Of a stretch of DNA of 53,184 nucleotides, positions 1 to 9,353 are shown in pieces; position 1 is the stretch's first letter, and each line of letters opens with the position of its first letter. The stretch is from Candidatus Woesearchaeota archaeon (GTDB lineage: Archaea; Nanobdellota; Nanobdellia; Woesearchaeales; ARS49), in NCBI GenBank assembly GCA_016203445.1, contig JACQMS010000037.1, forward strand, positions 1 through 53,184. Direction: 5' to 3'. A program made the position numbers and the translations under genes. The notes beneath the pieces were generated by a model. The model saw only the letters and a program-made list of their open reading frames with translations. It was not told where the DNA came from and searched no databases.

Positions 1-53
1 AATCAGTATCAAATCCGCTACATTTTTAAATGTTCCAAAATCCCGGTTATAGT

Positions 54-371
54 ATGAAGGTTCCTAAGGAGAAGAAAAGACATTGTCCTTTTTGTAAGAA
101 GCACACTAATCATAAGGTTGAGCTTTCTAAGAAGAGGACTGTTAGCACTGCTCACCCTTTGAGTCGTGGTGGCAAGATTCGTGCTAAGCTTCGTGGTCGT
201 TTTGGTTCTGGTAATAAGGGCAGGTATTCTAAACCTCCTGGCGGTGGTAAGATGACTGGCAAGAAACAGACTAAGAAGACTGATTTCAGGTATACTTGTA
301 CTGTTTGTAAAAAGGCTCACATTCAAAACTCTGGCATTCGTGCTAAGAAGGTTGAGTTTATAGCTTATTAG
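54..371 (+). CDS. rpl44e: 50S ribosomal protein L44e
   Basis: ORF 30..371; MKVPKEKKRHCPFCKKHTNHK... with zinc-binding CxxC pairs typical of L44e; internal ATG at 54 preferred. Confidence 0.95.
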   Translation: MKVPKEKKRHCPFCKKHTNHKVELSKKRTVSTAHPLSRGGKIRAKLRGRFGSGNKGRYSKPPGGGKMTGKKQTKKTDFRYTCTVCKKAHIQNSGIRAKKVEFIAY

Positions 372-386
372 TTGAGGTTTGTTTTT

Positions 387-563
387 ATGGTTAGAGCAAA
401 ATTTTTGAAGGTTCGTTGTGAGAAGTGTAATAATGAGCAGATATTGTTTGAGAGAGTTGCTGGTCGTGTTGCCTGTTTAGTTTGTAACGAGCTTATAGCA
501 ACTTCTACTGGCGGCAAGGCTAGGTTGAGTTCTTCTGGAAGAGTTTTGGAAGTCCTTGACTAG
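387..563 (+). CDS. rps27e: 30S ribosomal protein S27e
   Basis: MVRAKFLKVRCEKCNNEQILFERVAGRVACLVCNELIATSTGGKARL; C4 zinc ribbon; follows L44e as in archaea. Confidence 0.95.
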   Translation: MVRAKFLKVRCEKCNNEQILFERVAGRVACLVCNELIATSTGGKARLSSSGRVLEVLD

Positions 564-866
564 TTAATCTTGAATTTTTTCTTCTCTCTTCTTCATTTCA
601 GTGAATACTTTGTGGAGTGTTGTTTTAAGGTTCCAGTCTTCTGCTGACGTTGTTAAAAATTTTCTTCCTATTCTTGCGTGCAATTCTATAACGAACAATT
701 TTCTTTGGCCCGTCTTACTTAGTGTTTTTATGTGCACTTCAAAATTTTTCAAGTTTGTTCCTCTGGACGCTTTTTGTGATATATATTTTGTTATTGATTC
801 TAGTTCTGATCGTTCTTCGTTTGTCAGGTTGTCAAGGCCGCTGAATTTCGTTGTTATTTCATCCAA
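564..866 (-). CDS. hypothetical protein, weak S30AE/HPF-like pattern
   Basis: 100 aa ORF with short overlap with the next gene; ...FEVHIKTLSKTGQRKLFVIELHARIG...EDWNL... resembles small S30AE-like domains by eye only. Confidence 0.55.
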   Translation of the reverse strand: MDEITTKFSGLDNLTNEERSELESITKYISQKASRGTNLKNFEVHIKTLSKTGQRKLFVIELHARIGRKFLTTSAEDWNLKTTLHKVFTEMKKREEKIQD

Positions 867-1644
867 TATAGTTCACCTCTTCTTTTATCTTTTTTAATTT
901 TGACAGTTTTGATGTTTCCTGAACTTGTGTCACATCTCTTGTTCTTTGCAGTGTTTCGTCTTCTAATTCTTTTATTTCTTTGTCCAAATTTTCTATTTTT
1001 ACTCCTAATTTTAATTTTTTGTCTAGCAATAATATTAGCGCTCTTGCCCCTTTAACTCCTAAGTACAGTGGGTGTCCGAATGTTTCTGCCAGCAGTACTA
1101 CTGCTTCTATTCCTTCTTTTTCAGCCAGTCCTGCCAATATTCCCGTTACTCCTATTATTGGTCCTACTACTCCATATATCTTTTTTTCTACTCCTTCAAT
1201 CATATATTTTTTTATTGTTGCAGGATTGGTTCCTGTAACGTAAATTCTTGGGGTTTTTGGTGGTGCTTGCAGTCCTATTCCTCCCAAAGTTATTATTTCT
1301 TTGCAACCCATATTTTTTGAAAATTTTAGTACTGCTTCACAGAATTCGTAGCATGACACTTCATCTCCAGGTTGTACATCTCCTATTAGGAACACTATGT
1401 CTCTGCCAGATATTCTTGTGTAGTATGCATCTATTGTTGGTAGTTCTACCAAATTTTTCTCGTTGACGAATACTGCATGTGGCAGTGTGTAAGAAAAAAA
1501 TGTTGCTAGCTTTTTTGCCTTTGTGCTTTCTATCAAAAAGTCTACTGCCACTTTTCCAACATTTCCTATTCCTGGAAGTCCTTCTACTAGTATTGGATTT
1601 TTCAGTTTCACTTTCGCCTCATCTCTAACTTGCCAAGAAGTCAT
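859..1644 (-). CDS. PAC2 family protein (proteasome assembly chaperone-like)
   Basis: NPILVEGLPGIGNVGKVAVDFLIE...; GIGLQAPPKTPRIYVTGTNP; GPIIGVTGILAGLAEKEGIEAVVLLAET; start ATG at 1644. Confidence 0.85.
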   Translation of the reverse strand: MTSWQVRDEAKVKLKNPILVEGLPGIGNVGKVAVDFLIESTKAKKLATFFSYTLPHAVFVNEKNLVELPTIDAYYTRISGRDIVFLIGDVQPGDEVSCYEFCEAVLKFSKNMGCKEIITLGGIGLQAPPKTPRIYVTGTNPATIKKYMIEGVEKKIYGVVGPIIGVTGILAGLAEKEGIEAVVLLAETFGHPLYLGVKGARALILLLDKKLKLGVKIENLDKEIKELEDETLQRTRDVTQVQETSKLSKLKKIKEEVNYIG

Positions 1645-1779
1645 GCGTGTACGCCTGTTAGTTGTGCTTATAAATATTTGCTTGAATTTTGTTTTAGCGC
1701 CATTTTTTCGCATTAGGAAGAAGTAAAGTGTAGAGTGCAGACCACTAATTATTTTAAACTTTCAATGTATAACATATTT

Positions 1780-2955
1780 ATGATTCCTTGGATTCAGAAG
1801 CATTCTCCTAAAAGTATTAATGATATTCCTCAAAGAAATATTTTTGTTGTAGAAAATTTTTTGAAAAATTTTAAGAGGGGGCAGTCTTTGATTATTTCTG
1901 GTCCTACTGGTTCTGGTAAGACTGCTGCCGTTTATGCTCTTGCTCAACAGTATAATTTGGAGCTTGTTGAGATTAACGCTAGTGATTCTAGGAATGCTTC
2001 AGCTATTGACGAGATTGTTGGCGGTGCGTTAATGCAGGGGTCTATTTTTGGTTCTAAAAAAGTTGTTTTCGTTGACGAAATTGATGGTATTTCTGGTACT
2101 AAGGATCGTGGCGGTGTTCAGGCTCTTGCAAAACTTTTGGGTAATAATGCCCACCCGGTAATTCTTTCCGCTAATGATTGTACTGATTCAAAGTTTAGCC
2201 CTCTTAGGAAGGTTTGTAAAATTGTTGAATTTTTCGAGATTTCTCCCGATGATGGTTCTCGTGTTCTCAGGGGTATTTGTAGTTTTGAAAATTTGTCTTT
2301 TGATGAGCCGGCTCTTAGGCATCTTGTTAGGAGGAATGCTGGCGATTTGCGCGCCAGCATTAATGATCTGCAACTTTTATCTGTTGGCTGTTCTTCTGTA
2401 AATGTTGATAATGTCAACCTTTTGGGTTATAGGGCTAAAGAGGAGAGTATTCAGCAGGCTCTTACAAAAATTTTCAAGAGTAAATCTTTTAATGATGTCG
2501 TTGGCGCTTTTGATAATGTTTCTGATGATATTGATGGTATTTTTCCTTGGTTTGAGGAGAATATTTTTCGTGAGTATGAGAGTTTTGGTTTGTTGAGAGC
2601 TATGAACTTTTTGTCACTCGCAGATATTTTTAGGTCTAGGATTCAGAGACGGCAGCACTGGAGGTTTTTAGCGGTTGTATATCCTTTGATTACTGCAGGT
2701 ATCTCTCTTTCAAAGGATTTTCCGAAGAGGGCTCCGCCTGTTTATAGAGAGCCTTCGTTGATTTTTTCTTATTGGCGTGCTAAGAATGAGAGGGCTAAAA
2801 GTTTTGATTTTTGTTCGAATATGTCTTTGCATTGTTCTACTAGAAAGTTTTCTCTTGAGACTCTTCCTTTTCTTAAGTTTTGGGTTGGCTCTAATTCTTC
2901 TTGGAAGAATTTTTTGAATTTCGAGGAAGTTGAGTGGTTAAAAAAGAAGCTTTAA
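1780..2955 (+). CDS. rfcL: Replication factor C large subunit
   Basis: MIPWIQKHSPKSINDIPQ, Walker A GPTGSGKT, DEIDGISG Walker B. Confidence 0.9.
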   Translation: MIPWIQKHSPKSINDIPQRNIFVVENFLKNFKRGQSLIISGPTGSGKTAAVYALAQQYNLELVEINASDSRNASAIDEIVGGALMQGSIFGSKKVVFVDEIDGISGTKDRGGVQALAKLLGNNAHPVILSANDCTDSKFSPLRKVCKIVEFFEISPDDGSRVLRGICSFENLSFDEPALRHLVRRNAGDLRASINDLQLLSVGCSSVNVDNVNLLGYRAKEESIQQALTKIFKSKSFNDVVGAFDNVSDDIDGIFPWFEENIFREYESFGLLRAMNFLSLADIFRSRIQRRQHWRFLAVVYPLITAGISLSKDFPKRAPPVYREPSLIFSYWRAKNERAKSFDFCSNMSLHCSTRKFSLETLPFLKFWVGSNSSWKNFLNFEEVEWLKKKL

Positions 2956-3107
2956 ATACTCGAATTACGTATTGATTCATACTTCTAAGGGAGGAGTTGC
3001 GGGAGTTTTCTTGTTAGTGTTTCTCTACACGGCATCCCAACAAATTTTACCACCAAACAGTGGTTATTAACCGAAAGGTTTATATAGTGGTTATTCAAAT
3101 TATCTTA

Positions 3108-3172
3108 AAAAGCGTTAGCAGGTTTGAGTCGCCCCCTACCCTCGACTTCTACTGCCTGCTAGCGCCTTTATT
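3108..3172 (+). ncRNA. candidate small hairpin RNA upstream of RNase P RNA
   Basis: TATA-like GGTTTATATAG about 25-30 nt upstream; 11-bp stem GCGTTAGCAGG/CCTGCTAGCGC, inner stem GAGTCG/CGACTT, loop CCCCCTACCCT; T-rich 3' end. Confidence 0.4.
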
Positions 3173-3218
3173 TTCAATCCTGAGAAGATTTATATATACT
3201 GCAAAAATAATTCCTATT

Positions 3219-3556
3219 GGCAGGGATGGTTCTTGGCCTCGCCTTTTGGTGAGGAAAGTCTCCACACCTTTCAAAAGCCACTCCGATAAACAGGAGGTTC
3301 AGCAATGGACGGCTCTGGAACAGAAACGAACGCCCTTTGCGACGCTGTGAGATTGCGAAGCGCTTGGTGACAGGCGTGAGATAACCAGTCGAGTTTGCGC
3401 AAAGGTGTCGATGCAACGATCACCCTGGCTGGTGCAAGTCCTCAGGACGCATTAGTTGAATGCCAAGGCGCGCGTTTGCGAAGGTTCAATGCCTTCAACA
3501 CTCTTCTTTGACGAGTGTTTCACGCCCGACAAAATGGAGCTTATTCCATCCCTGCC
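3219..3556 (+). ncRNA. rnpB: RNase P RNA
   Basis: Perfect P1 GGCAGGGATGG(3219-3229)/CCATCCCTGCC(3546-3556); GAGGAAAGTCTCCAC, ACAGAAACG, GATGCAACGATCACCCTGGCTGGTGCAAGTC, GGAGCTTAT conserved blocks; TATA box TTTATATA 25-30 nt upstream. Confidence 0.93.
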
Positions 3557-3608
3557 AAACATTTTTATATGACTTCTCTAAGTAGTTTCTTTGACTGATT
3601 TTTTTATT

Positions 3609-3680
3609 GGCGACGATAGTATAATGGTAGTATACGAGACTGTGGCTCTTGTGGTCCGGGTTCGATTCCCGGTCGTCGCC
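3609..3680 (+). tRNA. tRNA-His (GTG)
   Basis: Encoded G-1 (3609) pairs with C73 (3680), 8-bp acceptor GGCGACGA/TCGTCGCC; anticodon GTG; T-arm CCGGGTTCGATTCCCGG. Confidence 0.95.
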
Positions 3681-3846
3681 CTATACAATTTTATGTAATA
3701 AGACGAACGGACCCAGACTGAAAGGATGATGCCCGGTCGTCGTCCTGAGTGGTTTTATGATTCATAAAACACATTTTTGAATACATAAATGTTTATAAAT
3801 CCAAAATTTCTAAGATACCACTGATAGTGTTTTCGTCGTGGGACTG

Positions 3847-3862
3847 CCACTATATATTGTGA
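3847..3862 (+). promoter_or_regulatory. putative NrdR box
   Basis: CCACTATATATTGTGA, 14/16 to consensus ACACwATATaTwGTGT; upstream of the nrdR start; weaker CCACTGATAGTGTT (3818-3831) about 31 bp upstream. Confidence 0.65.
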
Positions 3863-3903
3863 TTGGTCTCGTCGGAGCACTTTTAAAAAATAGAGGTGGA
3901 ATT

Positions 3904-4374
3904 TTGAGGTGTCCTTATTGTTCTAATGATGATGTTAGTGTTATTGACAGCAGGGAGTCTCCTGATGCTGAAGAAACTAGGAGAAGGCGCGAGTGTTTGA
4001 AATGTGGCAAAAGGTTTACCACTAGAGAAAAAGTTGTTGGTTTGGATATTGTTGTTATAAAAAAGGATGGTCGCAAGGAGAGTTTTGACAGGGATAAAAT
4101 TTTGCGTGGAGTTAATATTGCTTGCGGTAAGAGGCCCGTTACTTCTGAGCAGAAAGAGGCTCTTATTGATAGGATAGAGTCTAGGATAAGAAAGCTTGCT
4201 TCTACGGACGTTCCTTCAACTTTTATTGGAGAGAATGTTATGAAGGAGCTTAAAAAGCTTGACAAGATTGCATACATAAGGTTTGCGTCTATTTACAAAG
4301 AGTTCAAGGATTTGGAAGATTTCGAGGCGGAAGTTCATAAATTGTTGGAAAAGCCTCTAGCTGTTCAACATTAA
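3904..4374 (+). CDS. nrdR: NrdR family transcriptional repressor (zinc ribbon + ATP cone)
   Basis: LRCPYCSNDDVSVIDSRESPDAEETRRRRECLKCGKRFTTREKV + ATP-cone; probable TTG start at 3904 with SD GAGGTGG. Confidence 0.93.
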   Translation: MRCPYCSNDDVSVIDSRESPDAEETRRRRECLKCGKRFTTREKVVGLDIVVIKKDGRKESFDRDKILRGVNIACGKRPVTSEQKEALIDRIESRIRKLASTDVPSTFIGENVMKELKKLDKIAYIRFASIYKEFKDLEDFEAEVHKLLEKPLAVQH

Positions 4375-4389
4375 AAAAGGTGGTTTAAA

Positions 4390-7300
4390 ATGAGTGAAGG
4401 TGTTGTTGTGGAGTTTGATGCGACTGCTTCTGGTCAGGTCAAGAGTTATTCTGTTTCACTACTTGATTCTTATGATAAAGAACGGCTCATATCTTTTGAC
4501 GCGATTTTTTCTCTTTTGAAAGATCACGCTCCTCACTTAAATCCTGATGATCTGACTTCAGCCATTAGTAGTGGCAGTATTCACGTTTATGATTTTCGCG
4601 GACAAAAATTTTTGGACCGTTTAGATGTTGGAAGAGTTTATCATCAGCAGTGTTCTCGCAGAGGTTTGCATATTAGCAGGCATTTTACTGATGACAAGAC
4701 CGATCCTTACACTACTGCTGGCCCTATGGTTAGAAAGAATTTGAAGATTACTCATTATGAAACTGGTGCTACTATTTTTGAGATGACTGATGCTCTTTTT
4801 CCTGAATCTCTTGATGATGTTTCTGCGCAGATTGTTGCGCAAAAATATTTTTTTAAGCCATCAAAGCCTGAGTGGAAAGAAAAACTTAGGGAGAAGATTG
4901 GTAATGATCACGAATTTTCTTTTGCTCACCTTGTTAGGAGGGTTACAAATTTTGTTACGGATATGGGCGATCGTTTTGGATATTTTGCTTCTGATGCTGA
5001 TAGGGAAGCATTTAGGGATGAGCTCGCGTTTCTTCAAATGAATAGGATGTTTGCTTTTAATTCTCCTGTTCAATTTAATGCTGGCATTTATAATGAGTAT
5101 GGCATCGATGGCAGTAGAAGTCTTAATTTTTGGAGAGATCCTGCAACTGGTGTTGTTACTCGTTCTGATAAAGAGTATGTTCATCCTCAGTGTCATGCTT
5201 GTTTTATCAAAGGTCCTAGAGATAGTCTTGAGAGTATTCTTAAGCATGTTAGGGACGAGGGGGCAATTTTTTCTGCCGGCTCGGGCATAGGTCAGGATAT
5301 TGGTGCTTTGCGTTCAGAGAGTGAGTTGTTGTCTGGTGGTGGCAGAGCTTCTGGCCCTTTGAGCTTTTTGAAAAATTATGATAGTAATGCTGGTACTATA
5401 AAATCTGGTGGTAAGAGCAGGAGAGCTGCAAGAATGACTACTATGAGGCAGAGCCATCCTGATATTATGAAGTTTATAAGGTGTAAAATTGTTGAGGACC
5501 GTAAAGCCCTAACTCTTATGAAAGCGGCGTATTCCGCGGGTATGGATGGTGATGCTTGTGCTACTGTTGCTTACCAGAACACCAATCTTTCTGTTCGCTT
5601 AGATGATGATTTTTTTGAGAAGTTGAATAGCGATGGTAATATTGAGTTGAGAAGAGTTACTGATGATGTTGTTGTTAAAACAGTTTCTGTTGTTGAAATG
5701 TTGAAATCTATCTCTTTTGGTAGTTGGCGTATTGGTGATCCTGCCGTTCAGTATGAGACCAAGATTCAGGAAATGCACACTTGTAAGAATTCTGGAAGAA
5801 TTAATTCTAGCAATCCTTGTTCTGAGTACATGTTTTTGGATGATACTTCTTGTAATCTTGCTTCTACTAACTTGTTAGAATTTTCTGATAGTAGCGGAAA
5901 TTTTTCTGTTAGGAATTTTCGCATGGCTAATGAATTGATAACTATAGCCCTTGATATTCTTAACGATGCCGCGTCTTACCCTGTTGAAGATATTGCTCGC
6001 GTTAGCCCGGAGTTTAGAACTATTGGTTTGGGTTACGCTAATTTGGGAGCGTTGTTGATGCGCAGAGGTGTTGCGTATGCTTCTGATAGTGGTCGTGCTT
6101 TTGCCGCGGCAATGGCCGCCATTATGACTGGTAATTCTTATGAGCAGTCTGCGGAGTCTTCTGAGCATTTAGGTTCTTTTGATCATTTTGATTTTAACAA
6201 AAATTCTATGCTTGATGTTATCAGAAAGCATCAGGCAAGTCTTGAGGATATTGCTTGGGATTTAGTTCCTAGTGATATGCGTGTTGAGGCTGAAAGGTCT
6301 TGGAGTAGCGCTCTTAGTCGCGGTGAAAGGTTTGGTTTTAGGAACGCTCAGACTACTTTGCTGGCTCCTACCGGAACTATTTCTTTTTTGATGGGTTGTG
6401 ACACTACTGGCGTTGAGCCCGCCATTTCTTTGAGAATTGTTAAGAATCTTGCTGGTGGTGGCAATGTTACTCTTGCTAATAGGGAGGTTGGTAATGCTTT
6501 GAGAAATCTTGGGTATTCTGGTTCAGAATCTTTAGAAATTTGTGATTATGTTGCAAAGACTGGAACTGTTCGGGGAGCTCCTATAATTCATCACGAGCAT
6601 TTGGAAGTTTTTGATACCGCTTTTGGTAATAAGTCTGGTGTTGGCGCTATTCCTTTCGAGGATCATGTTAGAATGCTTGGATCTATTCAGCCTTTCGTCT
6701 CTGGAGCGATATCCAAAACTTCTAATCTTCCTAATGATGCTACTGTCGCAGATATTTTTAACGGCTACATTCTTGGCCACTCTTTGGGCTTGAAAGCTTT
6801 GGCCGTTTTCAGGCATAATAGCAAGCCCGATGCCGCTCTGGATTTTGGTGGCAAGAGTTATGTTCAATTAGGTCGTGGTGCTAAGGAAGAGTTGCCTAAT
6901 AGAAGGATTTGTTTTGAGAGTGAGGTTAAGATTGGTGGTGTTCCTTTGCATGTTACTGTCAGCGAGTATGATGATGGTAGACCCGGGCAGATAGTCTTTC
7001 TTTCTTACACTGCGGGTTCAACATTACAGGCTTTGTTGACAACTCATGGTATTATGGCATCTAAATCTTTGAAGAGGGGTGTGGATCTTGAAGATGTTGT
7101 TTCTTCTTGGAGGGGTCAGCAGTTTGACCCTCAGGGGATTGTTGAAGGGCATCCTTTCATAAAGATTGCTTTGTCACCTTTGGACTTCGCAGCTAAATTT
7201 TTGTTGTTGGAGTATAAGGGTATTACTGATATTGTTGAGAATAGTAATGGTTTAGTATTGTCTGAATTGCGCGGTGCTCAGAATGGTGTTTTTAGAACTT

Positions 7301-7542
7301 TTGAAAGGTTGAAAGTTGATGATTGGGATGAATCTCAAGTTTTGAATGATGCAGAGCTCGGGGGTTTTGTTGAGAGAAAAAGTCTTGCAATGATTGTTAA
7401 TGGTTCTAACGGCAATGGTTCTAAGAATGGTAATAATCGTGGTGTTGCGTGCCAGGGTTGTGGCAGTATTATGGAGCAGTCTAGCCCTAATTGTTATCAT
7501 TGCAAGCGTTGCGGTGATAAGAGGGGCGGTTGTGGCGGGTAG
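4390..7542 (+). CDS. nrdJ: Adenosylcobalamin-dependent (class II) ribonucleoside-diphosphate reductase
   Basis: 1050 aa; RNR core motifs NPCSEYMFLDDTSCNLASTNL, APTGTISFLMGCDTTGVEP, C-terminal Cys-rich CQGCGSIMEQSSPNCYHCKRCG typical of NrdJ. Confidence 0.92.
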   Translation: MSEGVVVEFDATASGQVKSYSVSLLDSYDKERLISFDAIFSLLKDHAPHLNPDDLTSAISSGSIHVYDFRGQKFLDRLDVGRVYHQQCSRRGLHISRHFTDDKTDPYTTAGPMVRKNLKITHYETGATIFEMTDALFPESLDDVSAQIVAQKYFFKPSKPEWKEKLREKIGNDHEFSFAHLVRRVTNFVTDMGDRFGYFASDADREAFRDELAFLQMNRMFAFNSPVQFNAGIYNEYGIDGSRSLNFWRDPATGVVTRSDKEYVHPQCHACFIKGPRDSLESILKHVRDEGAIFSAGSGIGQDIGALRSESELLSGGGRASGPLSFLKNYDSNAGTIKSGGKSRRAARMTTMRQSHPDIMKFIRCKIVEDRKALTLMKAAYSAGMDGDACATVAYQNTNLSVRLDDDFFEKLNSDGNIELRRVTDDVVVKTVSVVEMLKSISFGSWRIGDPAVQYETKIQEMHTCKNSGRINSSNPCSEYMFLDDTSCNLASTNLLEFSDSSGNFSVRNFRMANELITIALDILNDAASYPVEDIARVSPEFRTIGLGYANLGALLMRRGVAYASDSGRAFAAAMAAIMTGNSYEQSAESSEHLGSFDHFDFNKNSMLDVIRKHQASLEDIAWDLVPSDMRVEAERSWSSALSRGERFGFRNAQTTLLAPTGTISFLMGCDTTGVEPAISLRIVKNLAGGGNVTLANREVGNALRNLGYSGSESLEICDYVAKTGTVRGAPIIHHEHLEVFDTAFGNKSGVGAIPFEDHVRMLGSIQPFVSGAISKTSNLPNDATVADIFNGYILGHSLGLKALAVFRHNSKPDAALDFGGKSYVQLGRGAKEELPNRRICFESEVKIGGVPLHVTVSEYDDGRPGQIVFLSYTAGSTLQALLTTHGIMASKSLKRGVDLEDVVSSWRGQQFDPQGIVEGHPFIKIALSPLDFAAKFLLLEYKGITDIVENSNGLVLSELRGAQNGVFRTFERLKVDDWDESQVLNDAELGGFVERKSLAMIVNGSNGNGSKNGNNRGVACQGCGSIMEQSSPNCYHCKRCGDKRGGCGG

Positions 7543-7616
7543 AAACCATAAATGTTTTTTTTGAAATTGGCAATATTTTTGAAAATGTTTATTAATGCGT
7601 GTTATATTGCAGTTTT

Positions 7617-8195
7617 ATGTTATTCGAGATATATACGATTAGTGGAACTCCTGGTTCAGGAAAAAGTACTGTAGCTAAGATTCTTGAACAAAAAACAAAT
7701 TATCACAGGATTCATGCAGGAGGAATATTTAGAAAAGAATTGTATCCTAACTTAGAATATAATCCTAAATCATTGCCTTTTGAAGAATGGTATTCTACTC
7801 TGCCTAGTGATTTTTTGGACAGGGAAGTTGATTCCAGAATGGCCTCGGTCGCTAGAGAAAAATCAGGATTAATATTGGAGGGTAGAATGGTATTTAATGT
7901 GGTTCCAAAAGATAAAAAAGCTTTGCACATTTATCTTAAGTGTGATCCTAAAATTGCGGCCATGAGAATATTTCATCAGTCATCATCAGGTAAAGGTCGA
8001 GAAGAAGAATCTAAATATGTTGATGAAAAGGAAGTTTTTGAAAAAATCGAAATTCGCACGAAAGCAGAACAAGAAAGGTATAAAAAAATATATGGTGTGG
8101 ATGTGCAGGATATGAAGCATTATAACATTGTTATAGATACAACAAATATTTCTCCTGAGGATGTTGTAGAGATAATATTACTAAAAAGTCGATAG
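7617..8195 (+). CDS. cmk: Cytidylate kinase-like P-loop nucleotide kinase
   Basis: FEIYTISGTPGSGKSTVAKILEQKTNYHRIHAGGIFR; LILEGRM. Confidence 0.75.
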   Translation: MLFEIYTISGTPGSGKSTVAKILEQKTNYHRIHAGGIFRKELYPNLEYNPKSLPFEEWYSTLPSDFLDREVDSRMASVAREKSGLILEGRMVFNVVPKDKKALHIYLKCDPKIAAMRIFHQSSSGKGREEESKYVDEKEVFEKIEIRTKAEQERYKKIYGVDVQDMKHYNIVIDTTNISPEDVVEIILLKSR

Positions 8196-8246
8196 TTTTA
8201 AATCTCTCTGTAAATTTCATGTTTGACAACTCAACGATTTTTCACC

Positions 8247-8319
8247 GCGGAGGTACCCAAGCGGCTAAGGGGAGCGCCTGCAGAGCGTTTATCCGGGGGT
8301 TCGAGTCCCTCCCTCCGCT
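8247..8319 (+). tRNA. tRNA-Cys (GCA)
   Basis: Acceptor GCGGAGG/CCTCCGC; anticodon stem AGCGC-CTGCAGA-GCGTT; T-loop TTCGAGT. Confidence 0.9.
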
Positions 8320-8423
8320 TTCATTGAATTTGTTACGAGAAAATGAGGTGATTGTTATGAAAAACGAAAAAACTATTGATCTGATTAGTATTTAAGAATG
8401 ATGATAACTGTAAAAAAGTGATG

Positions 8424-9353
8424 TCAAACACTTTCTTCCCTAAACTTGTACTGTTCTAAATATTCTTCAGCGCAGAATTTTACTATTGCCTCTCTGCTTC
8501 CTTTTCTTGCAGTATCAATTGCTTGTATATACTCGTTTCTTCTTTCTGCGCGTATGGCTATAGGAGCGTACTTTTTATTGAGAAGAATCCAGTTTATTAA
8601 TAGTCTTCCAACTCTTCCATTACCATCAACAAAAGGGTGTATAATTTCAAATTGTGCATGTGATTGGAATGCGACCTCAAAATCGTTGATGTTCTTGTAT
8701 GCTGTGCGTATCCATCGAAGGAGTTTGTGCATTCTATCTTGAACGTAAATATATGACGTTGTATAAACATCTCCGATATAATTCTGAACTTTTTTATATC
8801 GTCCAAGTGTTTCCTCCGTTTCTATATCTTTGTTTACCCTTTTATGAAGCTCGTGCATATCATGATGTGTTGGATGTCTATGAAAATTTTTTTCAAGAAA
8901 TATCCACGCATTGTACAAGTTTGTAGCCATGAATAATTCTTTTTTCTTTCTATGATTTGGGATAGTATCGTTGAACAAGTACTCATATGTTTCTTTTTGA
9001 GTCATTGTTGAACCTTCAATAGCATTACTGCTCGCGATAAACTTGCTCAAAAAATTTTCTCTTGTCTGTTCTTTTGATATAGTATTCAGTGTTTTCATAT
9101 GCTGATGGTATGATTGTGATACTAGTTTTAGTTTTTCGTGTTCTGTGTATGAAAGAACATCTTCTTGCTTTGAAAGAATCCAATCTTTGTCTTCTGCCGA
9201 CAGTTTCATACACTCAAACTCTTCTTCCGGAATGGGTCTTTTCTTGCCTATATATTTTAGAGTTTTTTGCACAACTTTTTCTCCGTCGCGCAGTGAGCGC
9301 ACAAGATAGAGATATTCATTTCTTCCAATTCTCTTTGTTACAATATTTACCAT
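8424..9353 (-). CDS. Fic family protein
   Basis: Fic motif HPFVDGNGRVGRLL; upstream ...SSNAIEGSTMTQKETYEYL inhibitory-like segment. Confidence 0.9.
   Translation of the reverse strand: MVNIVTKRIGRNEYLYLVRSLRDGEKVVQKTLKYIGKKRPIPEEEFECMKLSAEDKDWILSKQEDVLSYTEHEKLKLVSQSYHQHMKTLNTISKEQTRENFLSKFIASSNAIEGSTMTQKETYEYLFNDTIPNHRKKKELFMATNLYNAWIFLEKNFHRHPTHHDMHELHKRVNKDIETEETLGRYKKVQNYIGDVYTTSYIYVQDRMHKLLRWIRTAYKNINDFEVAFQSHAQFEIIHPFVDGNGRVGRLLINWILLNKKYAPIAIRAERRNEYIQAIDTARKGSREAIVKFCAEEYLEQYKFREESV

Noticed and set aside
2956-3058. Possible H/ACA RNA (GGGA…TCCC-ACA) after rfcL
   Set aside because: Weak pairing, no clear k-turn or pseudouridylation pocket; not supported enough to call.
3060-3416. ORFs 3060..3350(+) and 3174..3416(-)
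   Set aside because: Both overlap the RNase P RNA, whose P1 pairing and conserved blocks explain the sequence; no protein family resemblance.
3838-3903. Upstream start of NrdR at 3838
   Set aside because: The zinc ribbon begins at the TTG at 3904 with a good SD, and the extra segment contains the putative NrdR operator.
7617-8195. Horizontally acquired gene because codon use is less T-rich than neighbours
   Set aside because: Composition differs by eye, but the family is a normal archaeal nucleotide kinase; no other evidence.
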